Assembly: GCA_003971905.1 (NCBI GenBank)
Contig: RSEE01000022.1
Span: 682,001 to 746,000, forward strand
Length of the DNA: 64,000 nucleotides
Direction of reading: 5' to 3'
Source of the DNA: Moniliella sp. 'wahieum'
Lineage: Eukaryota; Basidiomycota; Moniliellomycetes; Moniliellales; Moniliellaceae
The stretch's first letter is position 1; each line of letters begins with the position of its first letter. A program made the position numbers and the translations under genes. The notes under the pieces are model-generated. The model did not search any database, was not told the DNA's origin, and was given only the letters and a program-made list of their open reading frames with translations. This document shows, one piece after another, positions 46,271 to 58,612 of this stretch.

Positions 46271-48598
46271 GTGCCCGCGCACTTGCGCTGCCCCTCGCGT
46301 GTCCCTCTGCGCGCCAGCGAGTGCCCGAAGACTCCATGTGTACCCTGCATGTCTGAACCGGCGATGCGCCCTAGGCCCATGGGCAACGCCTGCCGCGGAA
46401 AGCCAGCTCGACCTCGGTACCGTCGCCGCTACTGTGGTGGCCTCCCTCGCACGGGAAGACTGACTGTTGCGTCTGCCGTTCCTTCTGATGCGATACCCTC
46501 ACACGATGGGTTTCGGTGCCTACCCATCGACAGGGGCCTCGTCGAGAACCTGGTTCGGCAACTTACTGCCCGCAATGCCCTTCGTCTCGATACCAACAAT
46601 AGCACTGAACCGTTGAAGCCCTCCTCCGTGCAGCGTGCTGCCTACCGACACTTTTTTACCGAGCGTGAATCGTTCAGGCATCGCAAGAGCCTTCCTTGGG
46701 CGTCTCTGTTCCGCCGCGAACCTGGCTTTCTCTCCCCATGCTCCGGGCACGTCGACCCTGATTGGGGGCGAAAACCGGCGGGGGCAAAACACTTGCGTAT
46801 TTGCTTCCCTTGCTGCAACGATTGTTGGCAACGCCGATTGATTCTGAGAAGAGTACGGAGGTGCTCCAAACGGGCGATCGGGGGATGGAGATGGAGAGGA
46901 AGAGGAAGGTGAAGAGGAATGGACCGAGGAAGAAATGGCCTCGTTTGACCCTACGTCCGGCGAAGAGGACATGGGGATCTTGTCGGGTGGTCGGATGAGG
47001 AAGTGGAAGACTTGGAAGCGTTTATGAAGGCCAAGGCCAAGGCCCAGTTCATTCCCAAAGCCAGCGATGTCAGGGGGGGATTCGAATCCGATTCGGAGGC
47101 TGCGATGCGCGAACGAGAGGCGGTCGCATTGAAAGAGGAGTTAAATGCGTGGAATCCCAAGACCAAGAAAGAGCCTGACTTTGTTGTTTTGCCGCGGAGC
47201 GTCATCCTTGCCCCGACGCATGAACTGGCGCGGCAAATCGAGGCCAACGTCAAATCCTTAGCACGGAAGGTGCCGCTCCGTACTCTCTGTACCAGCCGAG
47301 CCAAGTGGATCGAAACGCTGAGGAAGGACGTGCGAAAGATGAAGGAGGGAAATGGGGCGAGGTGCGGCCAGTGGATGTGCTGGTCAGCACCCCGGCCGGC
47401 TACTGGACTTGGTCACTTCGCCAACCGAGAGCCGAGAAGTTCAAGGCACTCCATGAAAAGCATACCCGCTCCCTCGATGTGCTGGCAGCCGAGCAACTTG
47501 AGAAGCAGTACGAAAAGGCACGAAAGAATCAACTTATCTCCCTTGATGGAGTAAAGGCATTTGTGTGTGATGAGGCGGACACGTTGTGGGACGTGTACCA
47601 CTACGAGAGCACACGTCAACTTGTCCGGATGGTGTACGATGACCGTATTCAAGCCTGGCGAGAAGGGGGGGACTTTCTACCCCTCGCTCCGGCCGATGTC
47701 ATTCATGTTACGGCATCGGTCACACCGCCTTTAAGAAACAGCTGACCAACCGGTTCCCAGCGACGGTCAATGTGTTGTCCAACTTCCTTCACCAGCTGCC
47801 CTCCACGGTGCGGGTTAAGTATGTTCCTACCCTACCCACCTTCAACGATGCGTTTGTCAACCAAGTGGCGGAGGCACTCGATTCCGATCCTACTGGCCGG
47901 TCCAAAGTCCTGGTCGTAACAGAAAAACGCGAGTCGGTCCAGTGGGCGGCCAAAGTGCTCGACCGGGTCAAGATTCCGTATGTAACCTAAATTGCCCTTG
48001 GTGTGATTCGAGCCAAACTAACGTTCGAGTGCAGGAACTGTTCTTTGGTGAGCGAGTCGCGCGAATACAGTATCACCAGCAACGAGGATATGGCCGGGTT
48101 TGTTCTCGATCCGCGGCGGATGACGCTGGATGGCGAAACAGGTTCCGACGCGGGTGCTATGAAACGGAAATCTTCTCCCCTGCTCCCAAAAGAAGAAGAA
48201 GGAAGAACCTCGTGTTCTCATCACCACTTCTCACCTAACTCGAGGCATTGACTTTTCGCCTTTGGTGACCCACGTGATTGTGCCCGACTCGAAGCCCAAG
48301 GCATTGGCCAAAATTGTGCCGACCATGTCGGAGCGACATGTGACGGACACGATGGAGCTCTTGCACCGTGCTGGCCGGGTGGGACGGGCGGGTGAGGGCC
48401 ACATTGGTGTTGCTGGACAAGGTGGATGTTGAGACTGGCCAACCGTTGATCAGCAAGCAAGATCGCGCCCGTGGTACCTCCTCGGTCCGGTTCCAGAAAG
48501 GTACGTACTATCCGGCCGACCAAGCTGAGCGATTGGGAGAAAAAGGTGCACCGGCCTCAAAAAGACTGGACAAGCTACAAGAGACGAAAGTGATGTGA
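46271..48598 (+). CDS. MRH4: DEAD-box RNA helicase, Mrh4-like (mitochondrial)
   Basis: Mrh4 is needed for assembly of the mitochondrial large ribosomal subunit. Seen in order: CLPIDRGLVENLVRQL; motif I GAKTGGGKTLAYLLPLLQRL; an acidic insertion; motif Ia ILAPTHELARQIEANV; VDVLVSTPAGYW; motif II CDEADTLWD; motif III-like HVTASVTP; QLPSTVRVKYVP; KVLVVTEKRESVQWAAKVL; motif V LTRGIDFSPLVTHVIVPDS; and motif VI HRAGRVGRAGEG. DEADTL followed by this spacing, and TAS in place of SAT, fit Mrh4. The intron is 47978-48034 (57 nt, GTATGT...CAG). Frame changes occur near 46730, 46920, 47300, 47370, 47720, 48180 and 48390. The start is uncertain: 46271 is the first ATG of the frame, 46349 (MSEPAM) another; both give a basic N terminus compatible with import. 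Confidence 0.8.
47978..48034 (+). other. Intron in the MRH4-like gene
   Basis: 57 nt with GTATGT donor, ACTAAC branch-like sequence and CAG acceptor; joins RVKIP to NCSLVSESREYSIT. Confidence 0.8.
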
Positions 48599-49955
48599 AC
48601 GCATTGCATCGGGTTGGTTCTTCCCTCCGTACTTGCTTGCATACACACGCACACACACTTGTTATGTACACTACTTCAACACCACATTGGACCATCTATA
48701 TCTTGTTTTGGCAGGCTCCACGGAGCCCATGCTGGTGTTAGAGTAGAAGGAGGGAAAGTATAAACAGTATGGGTACACTATAATAAAACAAGAGTCCGTA
48801 GTCCTTACAGTAAGAGGTTGTAAGTCTTGGTCCGAGAAGTCGGGAGCTAGGACCTTGGAGGGGGGGTGGATCAGGATGATCAGTTACTGCATGGGGGCTC
48901 GAAACCCCGAGCCGACAGGGGAGGGAGGAGGCAACGTGCGTCCAGATGCGGAGGCTTCCATTCGCTGGGTGCATCTGGCCACCATGGGTCCAGCCAGGCG
49001 GAAATTGAGTCGGCCAGCCCGGCCATTGGCTGCCCACCCGAGGAGGGCGTGTGATGGACTTGATTGCGGGCGAGTGCGGGGGGTGGAGAGGAGAGGATGC
49101 GTTTCTTGAGGGGGGAGACGCGGACGCGGAGCCGGTGCGCTGTGAAAGGAGCCGACGGAGGAGGCAGAAGAGACTGTTGTAGTGGGAGAGGAGGCCGATG
49201 AGGCCTCGGAAGCAGAGGGAGTGGGGGGGGGTCGCAAGCCATCGGTGGAAGGTGGACGAGACGCGGCGGACTCAGAGCCCGAAAGGCAGCAGGCGGCTGG
49301 GGCGGTTTGCGGCTGAGCTCAGTCCAGCCCATTGCAGGGGGGGAGGAGAGGTGATGTTCGTGCTGGGTGCCACTGCACAGAAAGCCACGGCGCTCGCAGG
49401 AAAAGCAGCGGTAGGTGGTGGATGCGCCTCGGCTGGAGTACACTGGATGGGCCCGAGGTGGGTTATTGTCGACCGTGGGGGCGAGGGGCAGGTCGCAGGG
49501 GGCGTGTTGGCGCAGCAAGGAGGCGGTCTGGTGTGTGCGCTGCATGATGCCAGCGCTCGGGCGGTGGTGGTTGGGAGGCAGAAGTGGCTAGGGGCCTACG
49601 AGCAGTACAGATGAATGGCGGACGGAAGCGGGGATGAGAGGGCCCAAGGGCGCGGCAGCGAGAGGTGCGATATGGTCTGGATAACCCACAGCTGACAGAT
49701 CACGGTGATCGGACGGGTGAGGGTGTGGCGGTCGCTTCGGCTTCGTGGGCGCTGCGCAGCACGGGGAGCAGTGTACGCTCGGAAAGGCGCGATGGGGAAC
49801 CGGCAATGGCCAGTGGCCAGCTGAGTGTGGCGGGGGCGGGGGCGTGCAACCGGCACGCGGTGACTACGGGACTTGCGGGCAAGTGTCGCTCTTGGCCGGA
49901 CGGAGGTGTCGAGGCCGGAGAGGGGCAGGGGTGCGCTGCGGATGGATGACTGGCT

Positions 49956-49972
49956 CATCGATCATCGATCAT
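49956..49972. repeat. (ATCGATC)n heptamer cluster
   Basis: Two 7-bp units with the self-complementary core ATCGAT, followed by ATCATG. Confidence 0.8.
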
Positions 49973-50867
49973 GTGTATTGCCGACGGGCGGGCCAGCGCT
50001 AAAAGGAAATCTTCCGGAGCTGGGTTTTGGTGGTTCAGCTTCGGCGCTGAGCCGCCCAGGTGAGCGCTGAGAAGTTCAACGCATTCAGCAGGCTGCGTTC
50101 GCTCTCGCTCTACTCCGCTGCCAGCCCGGTGAATTCACCGGTGCCCCGTGGTTCGGAGCAGCGGGGAGCGCGGGAGAGCAGGGGAGAGCGGCCCCTCCGA
50201 CTCGGTGGAATCTGGGATGTGACGCTGACGCCCAGGCCAAGATTACGATTCTGGCCACTGGCCAGCCACTTGGAGCTTGGCTAGCCACTAGCAGCTGGCT
50301 TTTTATGCACCGACAACGGCTCAACGGGTCGTCAATCGCCGATGCCCGAATTAATGACCGATGACGGTCATCGTCATCCGACATCCAGTCATCGAGTCAT
50401 CAGGCTTCAAGCAACAAGCTTCAAGTCTTCGGTTTTCAGCAAGCAATCTGTCACGATTGCACGGTAATCGAGAACCGATCTAGGCCTAATCATTCATCAA
50501 CGACCCTTGATTGCATCAGTCAGCTACCCAGCACCGAGCGACCAACAGCAACCGGCCTCCCCCACAGGTGTGTGTTCCAATTTCGGTCGCCATCCCCTCC
50601 GACATGGCACGCGGAGCCCCGTGGCGCGTGGCGGGGCCTGGCTGGCCCCAGTTTGGCCGTCTGCGTGACCTTGTGTGGCCAGGCCTTGCGCACGGCCCAG
50701 GCACACACACACGGCTCAGGAGGGTAACCGGTAAGCTGTAAGAAAGCTTTGATATGCCAGGTGTCAGATGTCAGAAACCAGCCTGAGGCCTGGGCCTGAT
50801 GGTTCCCTTTGGGGCCGCGCACACGACGCTCAAAACGCCAAGCGCTCTCAGGGTATAGTCAGTACAG

Positions 50868-50900
50868 TCACTAGTCACTAGTCAGTACTCAGTACGCTCA
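50868..50900. repeat. (CACTAGT)n and (AGTACTC)n heptamer clusters
   Basis: ACTAGT at 7-bp spacing, immediately followed by AGTACT at 7-bp spacing: two different palindromic hexamers back to back. Confidence 0.8.
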
Positions 50901-51779
50901 CTGCTCCAGTCTGCTCCAGTACTTCTCTGGTGGTGTGGGGGAACTCCGTGGACTTGCTTCGAGTTGCTACGTGCTCTTTTACTTCCCTACAAACAACGGG
51001 ATGCAATGGTGCCCCAGATCTGAGCGATGATCGTTGATCGATGATTCATTATCTCTATGCTCGATGGTCAACAAAATCTCAGTGTCAGCTGCATCTCGCG
51101 TATCATAATGATAACTCAGTCCTCAGGCGCCTCATCAGCCTGCCTCACAAGCCCCCAGACCCCAGGCCTCAGGGGGGACTCCAGGGGTACTCAGGCTTGA
51201 GGACGGACTCAGTTATAAAGCTTTGACAAGTCGTTGTGTCACATGTAATAGCTAGCAACCCGCGCCGGTGATCGGGACAACAGGTCACTTCGGCCCGCTT
51301 GCGGCCTCCCGCTTCCGTATCGATATCTTCCGGGTTGTATAATAAGAAGTAACATGTAAGCCAACTGACCTGCCCACCCCCGGCAGTCCCATCAGAGATC
51401 CCACCCTTCTCAGATCCCCCCCTTCTCAGACTCATATCTCACCGGTCACCGCGCTAAGCCCGTCGGGCCATTTCACCTTCGCTAGCTCAGAAGGGGGCCA
51501 GACCTTATTAGACCTTAGACCTTAGGATGGCCACGTGTAACTCATCAGTATATGCTTCAGTACAGTAAAGTATGCCAGGAAACCCCTATCACATATCACA
51601 TGGGACGCCGTTTTCTATACTGAGTTTTGGTCGCTACTATACTGCGCATCGTACCATGCATACCGCGTAACACACAACGGGCTGTTAGTTGGTGGGCATT
51701 TTGGTGACGGACCCATACAGCGCAAGAATGCGGCACAGCTGAGCGCTGGTATGTGCATGAGCACCCTCCAGACCGTCGC

Positions 51780-51805
51780 TACGCGTTACGTGTTACGCGT
51801 TACGT
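51780..51805. repeat. (GTTACGY)3 heptamer cluster
   Basis: Three 7-bp units with cores ACGCGT and ACGTGT. Confidence 0.85.
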
Positions 51806-53817
51806 CCGTCGCCACAAAAGATGGGAACAGAGCGGGTCTGGAGTACGCGTTCTCCGTCTGTGGTCCGCAAGTATTTTGATTACCGGTATAGTGTTCCCGG
51901 GACACACCCGCACTGCCCTGCCCCTCCTTCTGTCATGCATCATGGGCGGGCGGCGACCTGGAACCCCATCCCGGGTGTAGGGGTACTTTCCCCTGAAGGA
52001 GAGGGTCCCCCTCACGGTTTACCGAGCTTGAAGCTTGAATGCTATTGGCGGATCCGAACGAACAGAGCCTAGAGACGAGAGGTGACCGGTGAGGCGTCAC
52101 GATTGGGGCGTCGGCTGGGGTGGCAAGGCAAAGTAAGGCTGTACGTGTTAAGGAGGGAGAGAAGAAGATGGAGACGATAACAGAGTGGGTACGTGGGCTG
52201 GCCAAGTGACCATATGGTCTGTACGAGATCACCATAATCAGACAGTGTATATGCACCGGAACGAGCAGGGCTATAGCCCGCATGTAGACGCAGAATCTTG
52301 AACGGTTTTGGCTAGGAGGTCGGCCCATACCAAGACTGAAGGTGGGATAGGCCCTGTCCTGTCCCCGAACAACTCAACTATTGTAGGATGGTAGCGAGAT
52401 CCGTACAGAGGAGATCGTAAACTAGACGGAGATCGACGATACTAGTAAGGATGCCGAGACGAAAGGATTCAGGAAGATTCAGAGGTGGTTGCGGAAGCAG
52501 GTCGGTGGGACTGCGGGTGAACTGGGTAGTAACGCGGGTATTGCCTGGTGGGTCAAAAGGATGTATAGTATTCGCAAGGAGTTGTTGGTACAAAATGACC
52601 CGCTCTAGGGGGAAGAATATAGAACAAAAGGCGTACAGTATACCGATATGGGACCGTTAAGGCACCCAGATACAATGTTGAAGGAAGAGGAAGGAACAAA
52701 GGCGAATGATTAATGACTGTCAACAAGAGCACAAACCAAATAGGGAAAGGTCTGGGAAATTAAAGATCCCCACGTTCAGAGTTGGGACAGCAACTTACTA
52801 GTAAAACACGAAAAAGGCCCAAAATATAATGGGCAGGTTCTCCGCCCCTTCCCGCAGCAGCAACGTCAAAAGCACCAGGGGAGAACCTCACAAAATGAGA
52901 ACGAGACACTCGGATCAGGTCGATCAAGAAACAGACATAATACACTGACATCTCGATTCGGCAGCTCAACGTTGAGCTGATTTGCTTTGAAGACCAAAGA
53001 CGAAATACTTGAAGTAGGATAAAATCACAGTTGAGTTGTTGGGACTTGAAGCCCAACACTCGCATAGACCTCCTCAGCCGTACGGAAGGGCCTCGATCTT
53101 GGTCGCACAGATCATAGGAAACATGCTCCAATTAGGCTCAACGGAGTAGATGAGTCGTTTAAATAGAGGCGAGCCACAGACTGTAGTGACCCATACTACC
53201 TTCCCTCCTCTCCTTCTTGGCTGTTCCTGCTACTATTTATATAGTATAGTTGGTGTGTGGGCGATTTGGCCACAAGCCAGCAAGCAAGCGGCAGCGCCCG
53301 AGGCAGAGAGAAAGAAGGATATAGGGTGTAGTACGAATCACTGATGTGACGATCCGTGTTCATCTGTCGCCATTTACACGTGTGCGCCAATACATCAACT
53401 TCATCAACACAGGCGAATGGAAGAACAATCACATCGGGCACCCTTCTGATTCAGACGTACTACTACTAAATATACTGCTACCACTGATGTATAATCCCAC
53501 GTTGATCCAATTTGTGCAACAACGGCCGCGCCTAGACCGAAGCCACCGGCATGTCCCCAATTACATCAGAGGCAGGGGGCGAAACAGACACGGTTGAGGA
53601 CTGTGGGACTCAGGTACCAACTGGCTATATACGGACTGGATGAAGAGTGGATAGATAGAATGCATGGAGAGTGCAAGATGGTTGCTGGCATATGGCTGTA
53701 GATTGGATCAATACCCAGGATACTCGATGGGCCACGATGCACGCGGCTCGACGATGAATAGATCAATCGTCATCGCGTCATCTCAGCCGTCCTTCAACTC
53801 CTTTTTCTTCAAGTTCT

Positions 53818-54213
53818 TCTCTTCTGCTTCTGCTTCTGCTTCTGCTTCTGCTTCTGCTTCTGCTTCTGCTGCTTCTGCTTCTGCTTCTGCTTCTGCTTCT
53901 GCTTCTGCTTCTGCTTCTGCTTCTGCTTCTGCTTCTGCTTCTGCTTCTGCTTCTGCTTCTGCTTCTGCTTCTGCTTCTGCTTCTGCTTGCTTCTGCTTCT
54001 TCTGCTTCTGCTTCTGCTTCTGCTTCTGCTTCTGCTTCTGCTTCTGCTTCTGCTTCTGCTTCTGCTTCTGCTTTGCTTCTGCTTTGCTTCTGCTTCTGCT
54101 TCTGCTTCTGCTTCTGCTTCTGCTTCTGCTTCTGCTTCTGCTTCTGCTTTGCTTCTGCTTCTGCTTCTGCTTCTGCTTCTGCTTCTGCTTCTGCTTCTGC
54201 TTCTGCTTCTGCT
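53818..54213. repeat. (TTCTGC)n hexanucleotide array, about 66 units
   Basis: Nearly pure TTCTGC for about 400 bp with a handful of 3-5 base phase slips (near 53868, 53985, 54000, 54070, 54080 and 54150). Every frame is open on both strands, giving Ser-Ala, Leu-Leu and Cys-Phe on + and Glu-Ala, Gln-Lys and Ser-Arg on -, so the long frames over it are uninformative. Confidence 0.97.
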
Positions 54214-54403
54214 TTTTCTCGTCTCGCATGGTACCTTGTTTCGCATGGTACCTTGCACCCTTAACCCGTAAAGTACTTCTACTGTGACAGTTCCGTGACT
54301 TGCCAGTGACTAGTGTGGTTCTCCTCCACACTCACGTCCACACCAATCTCTACCACCTTGTCCTCACCTACTTCCCTCCTCACCTCCTCACCTCCTCACC
54401 TCC

Positions 54404-56896
54404 TCACCTCCTTCCCTCCTCACCTGCACCCGCCATCGGACCAAAATAGGAGCCCAACAAGCCCAACCCCACCTCGATCCCTGACGAGGACAACCACGGA
54501 GCCCACTCGGCCCAACTGTCGCCTACGCCTACCGCTACCCCATCCGGGGAAGCCAAAGTAGACGTGGCAGAAGCAGAAGTGGAAGCATCCCAACCCGTTG
54601 GTGGAGCCAGCATGTCCAACGGGAACAGGAGCGGGGCCAGTCCTGCCTCGTCCGGTCCCTCCTCTGGCCCTTCGTCCGGCACGGCCGAGAACAAGTTGGC
54701 GGGGTCCAACGCTGCCTCGTCCGACCCGGACCACAAGCGGTCCAGCTCCAACAGTGGGTCAGGCAAGCCGATCGGTATCCCACTGGCGGCGGTAGTACTG
54801 CCGGCAGTAGTACTGGCCACGGTACTTGCGTCGGTGGGAGTCGGGATTGTCGACCTGGCGGTCCGCGTGGTGGGATGGTGGTCGTCATGGCTCCCGCTCG
54901 AAGGAGTCTCGACGGTCCAATTCAACGTCCCATTCAACGTCGAACCCAGAGCCGGGAGGATGGGACTGAGAGGAGGGGGCGCCTGTGTTGCGTCCCCCCG
55001 CCCGGGGGTGGGACGAACGAGAGGGAAGGAAGAGGTGGGGCTGGTGGGGTAGGTGGGATATGTGCGGTAGGGTGAGAAGCGGAAGCGGACGCGCGTTGGG
55101 CCCGGCGGACGAGGGAGCGCAGCGCGTCCACCAATCCATCCTTCGATCCTGGCGGCCGGGAGAATGTGAAGCGCATGAATCAAGGTGGAAGCAATGGTGG
55201 GTAAGTGAACAACGGTAGAGGAGGAGGGGGGTTCCGTCGTGTGTTCCCTCTCCACGGGCGGACGGAGCATGGCACGGACAAAGTGACTCGAATGGTCTTG
55301 CAACGACGTCATCTCCTTTCCACGCCTGCCGTCGTAGTGCCCATGGGCGCTTCGGTACGTTCAAGAGCCATCATTCGCACCACATACAGGACGAACGCAG
55401 CCATAATGCGTACAAATGGGGGTACATATCGGGGTCGGTTTTGGGGCTTGATCAGGACTTGGGCAAGGTGGGCCATGCGTTGCGCGCTCAGTTGAACCTC
55501 GGCATCCACTTTGGCCAACGCCACCGACCCTTGAGAAGCGGGGTAGCATGAAACGTGACCCACAGCAGCAAAACGATCCATTGGCACTCGACCAGAAAAT
55601 TGATCTTTTCGTCCAAGCGCAGCACTAGGTCATCCGTCATGGCCAGACCCGCCGGGTCGGGTGGTGGAGCAGAATGTTCGTCGCCTCCTTCCGGTCCAGG
55701 CGCGCGACCAAGTCGAGATCAACCTCCATCTTGATCGGAAGGGCACGTGCTTCGTCCACGAGGGCCAGTGCGGTGGTCACATCCAACTTACCCCCTCGCG
55801 CCGCTGGCGACAAGGCCTGCGACAAATCGACCGACCATCTCCCCCAGCATGAGCCACGGTCGACTTCGTTCGCCCAAATTAGCCCAGCCAACGACCATCC
55901 CACCTGTTCGTCCGCTATGCGAAACATGACGCCCGTCGATGCGCTCCGCAGCGCATCAAACACCCACAACGTCCAAAACAACACCGCCCGTCGTTCCGTC
56001 TCGAGGGGCGAGAAGGACTTGTGAGGCAAGCTAGGCTCATTGAGGTGATGGTACAGAGCGAATTCGACAGGGAAGCACTTATCCCGAGGATGGAGGTGGA
56101 GGGGCGAGCGAACATAGTGGGCATACGCTCCCTTGCCATGCTGCTTCCTCCGCCCACGCACGATCCAGGATGAAAATAGCTTCGACCGCATCCGTCTCCC
56201 TCCTCGAGCACAGTGGAGTCGGTCGCCAGGGCATGCGCACGCTATGTAAGCGTTCGGACCAGGGTTTGAGGTGGGGCGAGACAGAGGCCCTGGGCGGCGA
56301 CTGCAAGAATCAAGATTGGCTGTAGGGGCGCCGGATCGACCGGATCGACGCTGTCTCGCTCCGGAGGGGAGGGGGGCGGAGGGCGCATGGCAAGGTGGTA
56401 GCGTGCATAAAGTACGATTGGGGCATGCTCAGGGGTACACACGTGCCACCGCGCCAAAGTACTGGTCAATGCACGCGTCGAGCACGGGACGTGTCAGGCC
56501 CGGCACGCCGCACAGGCTGGCACAACCTGGAGAGGAAGGGGGGAGCTGTGGTTCCTCGGACGGAGTAGGATCAGCGAGGGGGAGGGCGTGACGAGTTCTT
56601 GCTGGAGCAGGGCCATGATGCGTTTGCCGCGCTTGTGGCGCCCTTGGGCAGCGGCGGGCAGGGTGGCACGGGGCGGGGGGGAGGAGGCGGAGGCGGAGGG
56701 GGTATGGGCGGCGGCTGGCGGGGCGCGGACGGGTGGGGAGGGCGGCGGCGGCGGCGGGGCTGGCGCTGGGGGACGGCAGGGGATGCCGAGCGAGTGGCAG
56801 AACTGGCAGCTGGGCGGGGGCGGTGGGGGTGGTGCTGCTGGCGGGCAGGCACGCACTTGACTTTGCGTCGCGGCAGGCAACACAGACGGTGCGCAT
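54404..56896 (-). CDS. Zn2Cys6 fungal transcription factor
   Basis: Sequence-specific regulator of the Gal4 class; target unknown. Start MRTVCVACR; with a frame change this runs into RRKVKC, then a Pro-rich spacer, then CQFCHSLGIPC: the six cysteines C-x2-C-x6-C ... C-x2-C-x6-C. The second loop is unusually long because of the Pro run. The fungal-specific regulatory domain follows: DACIDQYFGAVARVYP, LQPILILAVAAQGL, FPVEFALYHHLNEP, ETERRAVLFWTLWVFDALR and GVMFRIADEQVGW, then VDLDLVARLDRKEATN. The C-terminal third (MTSLQDHSSHFVRAMLRPP onward) is Ser/Thr/Pro- and Asp/Glu-rich, likely an activation region. Frame breaks or introns near 56860, 56470, 56220, 55640 and 55310 were not resolved. About 800 residues. 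Confidence 0.75.
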
Positions 56897-57061
56897 GGCG
56901 GAGCACGCGCAGGGCAACGCGAGAGCCAGCGAGGATGGTCGATGGGGGCGCAGCCGAACAGCGTGGTGGCGGGCCGCATCCAAGCGCGCTGCAATCGAGC
57001 GCGCGCACCAGCCGCCCGCGGGGTAGGCCTTAGGCTTATGGTGCCCGCAGCAATGCGTGGC

Positions 57062-57110
57062 GCGGGGTGCGCCGCAGCTCCGACGGCCTGACAGCTGCGG
57101 CGCACCCCGC
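57062..57110. repeat. Perfect 18-bp inverted repeat
   Basis: Left arm 57062-57079 (GCGGGGTGCGCCGCAGCT), 13-nt loop, right arm 57093-57110, exactly complementary. It lies about 170-210 bp upstream of the Zn2Cys6 start codon, in promoter position. It could be an operator for a dimeric factor, or a hairpin. Confidence 0.9.
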
Positions 57111-57589
57111 CCACGGCGCCCCCCCGGCACAGCGCCACCCTCGCTCGTTCGCGGCGTTTCGTTCAAATTTCATGCCCCCAGGGCCACAGGGGCAACCCTA
57201 GCACCCCCACACATCGCCGCCAGCCAGCGCCCCAAGCAAAAAAACTATATAACACAGCCCTTGCAGCACGCGCACCGGTAAGGCTACCCCAGTCCGAGCA
57301 CGCTCCTGTTGGGACGAGCCGTCAATGACGTTCCTTTCTCTTGGCCAAGCCTTCTACGCGCTCACCTCGCCTTCCTCCCCCCGCCCCCAGGTTGGTCTAA
57401 CCGACAACGCCGCCTCCTTCTGGGAGTAGATGAGCTGCCTGCTGCCCAACAAGGCGTGAGCATTGGGTCAGCCAAATTAAATCCGACAGTTCTGGTGGAC
57501 AGCCCAAACACCAGAGAGCGATCCCCAGTCCTACGTGTCTGTGCGCCAATCGTCGCCTCTTGCCCAGGTGAATCGGTTGCCACCGCGTG

Positions 57590-58210
57590 GTCTCACCCAA
57601 TTGTCAATATTTCCTTTGCGACGATAGATATAGTCGTCCCGTGCTGGGGTTTATCTTTCCTTTCTATGGTTGCCCGTGCGGCAACGCCCTGTTCTCCCTG
57701 CATGTCCCATCAGTTCTTCCTCTATTGTGTTGTTTCCCTATCTATAAGCAATGGTTCGTAGTTTTCCTCCACGGTCCATTGGCGTCCTCCTCTCTGTTCT
57801 CGCCAATTGATCAACCCAGTACATAGATGACTTCTCTCTCTTATCAGGTTTTGCTCCTCCGCTCCTCGACCTCGCCTCCAGCATGGTATCCCGCTTTTAG
57901 CTTCTCAGCCAGCCAAGTCGCATGTGCCCCCCTCGCGCCACGTCGAAACCAATGTTACCTGATGGTTATGAGCCAGAAGTGGTCGTAGTCTGTGGGCATT
58001 CGATAACATGCTCTTGTTGAGCCTCGGGTGGCTCGTGCTTTGGCCAATGTCCCTTCAGCTCCTCCCAGGCCTGAGTTCCGTGTTTTCGCTCTCCTGTTTT
58101 TTCCTTGTTCCGCATCTTACCCCCTGGTGGCGACTCGCTCCTTGATTCCTCTGTAGGCGTTGCTGGTTGGCTTAGACCACCACCACCACCAGTGCGATGC
58201 ATCATGCATC
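57590..58210 (-). repeat. Dispersed repeat family, copy D (most complete)
   Basis: Minus orientation. It begins (58205) with fragment F, whose minus frame 57966-58205 reads ESRSESPPGGKMRNKEKTGE and looks coding; it then passes directly into the A/C-type block with TTGGCTGGCTGAGAAGCT, TGTACTGGGTTGATCAATTGG, GACGCCAATGGACCGTGG and CGAACCATTG. A run GAGGGGGGCAC at about 57930 could be a polypurine tract. Confidence 0.7.
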
Positions 58211-58440
58211 AGTCTCATCAGCTCCCCTGCCCAGCGTTTCCCTAGACTTAGTAACTGCCACCATTTACTCTGAACTATTAGCCCGACTGTTGATGAATAG
58301 CTCGCCAATCGAGCTCAAGCAAGAGCTTCAAGCTTCGCTTGAAGAGTCACTCTTCCGTGCGCTATACCAGGCTATACCCATGCCCCTGCCATAGCAGGCT
58401 ATATAGCGTGCGAGCCGAATAGGGACTGTAGCCAAGCTCA

Positions 58441-58540
58441 AGTGACTAGTGACTAGCTAGTGACTAGTGACTAGTGACTGTGACTCTTTAATGACTAGTT
58501 GACTAGTGACAAGGTGGCAAGCTAGTGACATGCTAGTGAC
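58441..58540. repeat. (GACTAGT)n heptamer cluster
   Basis: At least five ACTAGT cores at 7-bp steps with a few interruptions, then several TAGTGAC partial units. Confidence 0.9.
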
Positions 58541-58595
58541 ACACACGCACGTGCCATCATGCGTTCCAGTCACGGTCACATATGCGGGGGTGAAA

Positions 58596-58612
58596 TTGAA
58601 TATTGAATATTG
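58596..58612. repeat. (GAATATT)2 heptamer cluster
   Basis: AATATT palindromes 7 bp apart. Confidence 0.8.

Larger units (their letters stand above)
48599..54403. other. Gene-poor region with heptamer clusters and a large hexanucleotide array
   Basis: 5.8 kb. The minus-strand frame 48880-49545 (221 codons, Pro/Ser-rich, with CFSCERRGFLC) is the only candidate gene, but I could not connect it to a family. Heptamer clusters lie at 49956, 50868 and 51780. About 52000-53800 is roughly 47% GC and without repeats I could define. Confidence 0.45.

Noticed and set aside
48880-49545. Minus-strand 221-codon frame with CFSCERRGFLC, possible small zinc-binding gene.
   Set aside because: Pro/Ser-rich, the cysteines do not match a known spacing, and the opposite strand is equally open. 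Left as unproven.
53783-54331. Long open frames rich in Gln-Lys, Glu-Ala, Ser-Arg and Ser-Ala on both strands.
   Set aside because: They are translations of the TTCTGC array, open in every frame because the unit is 6 bp without a stop; no non-repeat domain is attached.
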